Assembly (NCBI GenBank): GCA_009780755.1
Contig: WQZL01000044.1
Location: 1-15,363 of the forward strand
Length of the DNA: 15,363 bases
Reading direction: 5' to 3'
DNA from: Promicromonosporaceae bacterium
Lineage (GTDB): Bacteria > Actinomycetota > Actinomycetes > Actinomycetales > Cellulomonadaceae
Both the position numbers and the translations under genes were made by a program. Positions 13,885-15,363 of the stretch are shown one piece after another (position 1 is the first letter of the stretch; every line of letters starts with the position of its first letter). The notes beneath the pieces are model-generated. The model saw nothing but the letters and a program-made list of their open reading frames with translations. It was not told the origin of the DNA and ran no database searches.

Positions 13885-14868
13885 GTGCCTGCTGAGCGCG
13901 CAATCGTTAACAAGCTATTGCTAGATGCTTCCCAGCTCCATAAGGAGGCCAAGAAGGCAGCGGATGCCTTAGATAAAGTTGGGGCAGCTGCTGAGGGCAT
14001 CGGCAGTCAGTCTGAGAACGCTGGAACAAAAACCAAGGCGTCGTTCGGGTACATGTACGACTCAGCGGAGAAAGCCAGCCAGGGATTTACTACTGTCGGC
14101 CTTAGACTGACGGCCATCGGTGGCGCTATTGACACGGTATACACCAAGGCGCTAAAAACAGGGGTTGCGTACAACACTCTTCAAAAGACCTCCCGTGCGG
14201 CGCTGACAACGATCTTCCGTGACGACGAAGCTGCTAATCGGCAGATGGATCGCTTAGACGCGTTCGCTCGTACCAGTCCGTTCGCGAAGCAGGTGTTTAT
14301 CGCTGCTCAGCAGCAGATGCTTGGATTTGGTATCGAGGCTGGGAAGGTAATCCCGTATCTGGATGCGATACAGAACTCTGTAGCAGCCATCGGTGGTGGT
14401 AACCAGGACGTGGCTGAACTGGCCGAGGTCATGGCCAAGGTACAGGCTACGGGCAAGATCACTGCTATAACGCTCCAAGAGTTCGGCCGCCGAGGTATTG
14501 ACGCTGCGACGCTGATCGGCTCTCAGATGGAGATGACCGGCGCGCAAGTCTGTCAGTCCATAACCGCTGGAACGTTAGACGCCGGTGTGGCACTTGACGC
14601 GCTCGCGGCTGGGATGCAGTCCAGTTTTGGCGGCGCCGCCGCTGGCGTTAAGGAAACTTTCGTGGGCGCGACTGATCGGGTTAAGGCGGCTTGGCGTGAT
14701 CTTGCGTCGGAGCTGGCGACCCCTCTGGTTGATCCCAACGGAGGCGGGGCGTTGGTATGGCTTCTGAACTGGGCTGCCGATGTGATGCGTGCGTTCCAAT
14801 CGCTCCCTGAGCCGATCAAGTGGACTGTGGTGGGAATGGGGGCACCCGAGGATAGTAGCCCACGATAG
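13885..14868 (+). pseudogene. Phage tape-measure protein, 5' fragment
   Basis: About 320 residues match the N-terminal domain of tape-measure proteins of siphovirus-type tails: RLTAIGGAIDTVYTKALKTG, then SPFAKQVFIAAQQQMLGFG, DVAELAEVMAKVQATGKI and EFGRRGIDAATLIG. These proteins set tail length and are normally 700-2000 aa. Here the reading ends at ~14868 soon after KWTVVGMG, where the DNA changes to integrase sequence on the opposite strand. The start is GTG 13885 with only a weak AGGTG before it. No tail-chaperone genes precede it, so the left side of the prophage is also lost. Base composition is lower in G+C than the core genes. Clearly a remnant; the exact breakpoint is uncertain by about 15 bp. 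Confidence 0.8.
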
Positions 14869-15299
14869 TTCGCTACGGTCTTACCCGAGAACCGACGAGA
14901 ACCATCACTGCGACTCTGAGCAGACATGTCGTTAACCCAAGCGACCACAAGATCACGAGTAATAGCATCAATAGGCCACTGCACCAACTGCCTAAACCCG
15001 GTATCGAGTTGCCGCAAATACCGGTACCGGGTCGCGTCATCAATCCCAGGCCGAGCCTCAATAGCCTGGCGTCCAAACTCCCCCAGCGTCGGCGTCCCAC
15101 CACCCCTGACCACACTCTGCTCACGCGAACCAAGTACAACCAACGCTTGGTCCGGGCCTAAATCATCGACTAACCTAGCGAACTGACGAGCGCCACGCTC
15201 AGTGTCAAAAGTGTTAGAGGTCTGCCGTCCGTTGTGGCGGTACAACACCTGCCAGGAGGTCACTCCAGTGCGAGATACGTAGTGCCGAATCGAGGCCAT
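14840..15299 (-). pseudogene. int: Phage tyrosine-type integrase, 5' fragment
   Basis: About 150 residues from ATG 15299, which has a strong GGAGGAA ribosome-binding site. The N-terminal arm-binding domain reads SWQVLYRHNGRQTSNTFDTE...ARQFARLVDDLG. A SAM-like core-binding domain follows: TLGEFGRQAIEARPGIDDAT...YLRQLDTGF and SGKTVANYRGLLSS. The whole catalytic domain with the R-H-R-Y residues is missing, so it cannot recombine DNA. The frame stays open to 14553 but reads antisense through the tape-measure gene, which would add a nonsense tail of about 95 residues. A TTG at 15311 could extend the start but is less well supported. Confidence 0.8.
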
Positions 15300-15315
15300 A
15301 GCTTCCTCCAAACCA

Positions 15316-15332
15316 TGTTGATGCCATCAACA
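15316..15332. promoter_or_regulatory. Perfect 17-bp palindrome before the integrase (operator candidate)
   Basis: TGTTGATG-C-CATCAACA is a perfect inverted repeat with a single central base, 17 bp upstream of the integrase ATG. It abuts a TAGTGT -10-like box on the minus strand (15332-15337), so its centre would be at the transcription start. This is a typical place and form for a repressor operator; the binding protein is not in the window. Confidence 0.5.
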
Positions 15333-15363
15333 CACTACTGCTAAAACTAGCCAACCGCACGAC

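Larger units (their letters stand above)
13885..15363. mobile_element. Prophage remnant (deleted), continuing past the window end
   Basis: The tape-measure 5' part and integrase 5' part face each other and meet at ~14840-14855, with no lysis, head, lysogeny or other tail genes between. Such a layout arises when one deletion removes everything from inside the tape-measure gene to inside the integrase gene. No attachment site can be recognised; the right end probably lies beyond the window. The small membrane genes at 13208-13784 may be passenger genes or unrelated. Confidence 0.65.

Noticed and set aside
14254..14547. Minus-strand open frame inside the tape-measure fragment
   Set aside because: Antisense shadow; the plus strand has strong tape-measure similarity over the same stretch.
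1..15363. CRISPR array, tRNA, rRNA, insertion sequence or replication origin
   Set aside because: Looked for regular repeats with spacers, tRNA-like cloverleaf ends, transposase motifs and terminal inverted repeats; none was seen by eye. A tRNA or covariance-model scan would settle this.

Overview
The window is GC-rich chromosomal DNA from an actinobacterium. The gene order mutM–rnc–rpmF–DUF177–SepIVA-like–coaD–rsmD on one strand is a classic actinobacterial block. There is also an F420-type luciferase-like oxidoreductase, many GTG starts, and several genes whose -10 box lies 6 nt before the start codon, as in leaderless actinobacterial transcripts. Degenerate GGTTGAGC...CGAAACCACC intergenic repeats, as I recall them from Propionibacteriaceae/Nocardioidaceae-type genomes, point the same way. 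The genus cannot be fixed from the sequence alone.

Layout. 1-1288 (+) is the 3' part of a large membrane protein: a kinase-like remnant followed by an LPG-synthase-type transmembrane domain. 1342-5414 (-) is a seven-gene cluster read right to left: rsmD, coaD, a DivIVA/SepIVA-like coiled-coil gene, yceD (DUF177), rpmF, rnc and mutM. It combines ribosome maturation, CoA synthesis, septation and DNA repair. 5464-7751 (-) holds nnrD then eno, with a clear eno promoter and a 14-bp-stem terminator. 7873-8904 (+) is the LLM oxidoreductase. 9196-10146 (+) is coaA, which overlaps dedA tail to tail. 12139-10094 (-) is glmM-dedA, a cell-wall precursor pair. CoaA and CoaD, the first and fourth steps of CoA synthesis, are both present.

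From about 12.2 kb the window becomes accessory. It holds two repeat copies, a small flavin split-barrel protein, a gene broken by two compensating frameshifts (12840-13211), and a two-gene cassette of small membrane proteins of unknown role. It ends in a prophage scar: the 5' part of a tape-measure gene (+) runs head-on into the 5' part of a tyrosine integrase gene (-), the two cut at one junction near 14.84 kb. A perfect 17-bp palindrome precedes the integrase.

I saw no CRISPR array, tRNA, rRNA or insertion sequence. I found no convincing complete new multi-gene system. The best leads are a perfect 12-bp stem-loop followed by a U run inside the start of the RNase III gene (possible autoregulation), the shortened SepIVA-like protein, and the unexplained membrane-protein cassette beside the prophage scar.
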